From a virus: a stretch of DNA of 24,505 nt. Below are positions 24,160 to 24,505 of the stretch, in pieces; the stretch's first letter is position 1; every line of letters begins with the position of its first letter. A program made the position numbers and the translations under genes. The stretch spans positions 1 through 24,505 of IMG/VR virus record IMGVR_UViG_3300047510_000578. The stretch is one strand, 5' to 3'. A model generated the notes under the pieces. That model saw only the letters and a list, made by a program, of their open reading frames with translations. It had not been told where the DNA came from and made no database searches.

Positions 24160-24505
24160 ATGTTTTTTAATTCAATCCCAGATTTTTTATATCCAGACTT
24201 TAAAGTTGCTGGAAAATATAAACTCTCTAAAAACATTTTTAGACGAGTAAGAGCAAGAGATAGTTTCAATGCAATATATACTACCTCAACATCGTATACG
24301 ATTCAAGATGGAGAGACACCAGATAGTATAGCATATAAAGAGTATGGAGATTCCGAGTGGTTCTGGACCATCTTAATACTCAATAACATCATAGACATAC
24401 ATGATATGTGGCCAATGGCTGCAGACGAACTTGACAAGTACATCCAGAAAAAATATAACGGATACGAAAACAAACCTCGTTACTGGGAAACTACAGAAAT
24501 TAAAA
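24160..24505 (+). CDS. 53: baseplate wedge protein gp53, 3' part missing
   Basis: The ATG at 24160 follows the gp48 stop after a single base. The first 115 codons are open and run off the window. The sequence begins MFFNSIPDFLYPDFKVAGKY, followed by SKNIFRRVRARDSFNAIYTT. A LysM-like segment (TSYTIQDGETPDSIAYKEYG, then DSEWFWTILILNN) follows, as in T4 gp53 (196 aa), which clamps the baseplate wedges together. The tail PRYWETTEIK is typical of the family as well. The remaining C-terminus lies beyond the window. The context, directly after gp48, agrees. Confidence 0.9.
   Translation, partial: MFFNSIPDFLYPDFKVAGKYKLSKNIFRRVRARDSFNAIYTTSTSYTIQDGETPDSIAYKEYGDSEWFWTILILNNIIDIHDMWPMAADELDKYIQKKYNGYENKPRYWETTEIK

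Overview
The window reads as part of the tail and baseplate cluster of a T4-like myovirus, most likely a marine cyanophage (Synechococcus or Prochlorococcus host). A related marine T4-like phage cannot be excluded. The evidence is a set of T4-type virion proteins (gp53, gp48, gp4, gp26, a gp5-type hub), AT-rich DNA, tightly packed genes with 1-4 nt overlaps, and T4-style late promoters (NATAAATA). Long modular fibre proteins and a lone tRNA-Leu inside the structural cluster also fit. Almost all genes lie on the minus strand; only gp48 and the start of gp53, at the right end, are on the plus strand.

Right to left along the minus strand: (1) 23147-20358 holds head completion nuclease gp4, an unrecognised 183-aa protein, a gp54/tail-tube-like protein and gp26. 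The gp26 gene ends in a textbook -1 slippery site that would fuse it to a 62-codon extension, as in the lambda G/GT tail chaperones. (2) 20356-13805 holds two paralogous tape-measure-like proteins of 1119 and 1061 aa. Each has a hydrophobic tape-like N-terminal half and C-terminal peptidoglycan-hydrolase-like domains: a lysozyme/SLT-like domain in both, plus an M15-like domain in the first and an NlpC/P60-like domain in the second. (3) 13805-9823 holds a gp27-like hub protein, a 70-aa protein and a gp5-like spike with an OB-fold and a beta-helix but no recognisable lysozyme domain.

(4) 9821-9354 is a small island with a different regulatory style. It has two near-consensus host sigma-70 promoters, each with its -35 abutting or overlapping the preceding stop codon, a 63-aa gene, two hairpins and tRNA-Leu(UAA). 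It is followed by an HNH endonuclease gene with its own late promoter and an 89-aa hypothetical gene. (5) 8554-1 is the adhesion region: a 1527-aa fibre/spike, a 71-aa protein, a compact junction of palindrome, late promoter and terminator, then a 492-aa fibre, 110-, 158- and 302-aa structural modules, and a glycine-rich protein cut by the window edge.

Together the genes would build the tail: gp26 and its frameshifted form would chaperone the tape measures; gp27-like, gp5-like, gp48, gp53 and gp54-like proteins would form hub, spike, tube cap and wedge; and the left-hand genes would supply receptor-binding parts. The strongest unusual signals are the gp26 frameshift cassette, the duplicated tape measure carrying the wall-degrading domains missing from gp5, the sigma-70/tRNA island within a late operon, and the overlapping terminator-promoter junction at 3696-3747.
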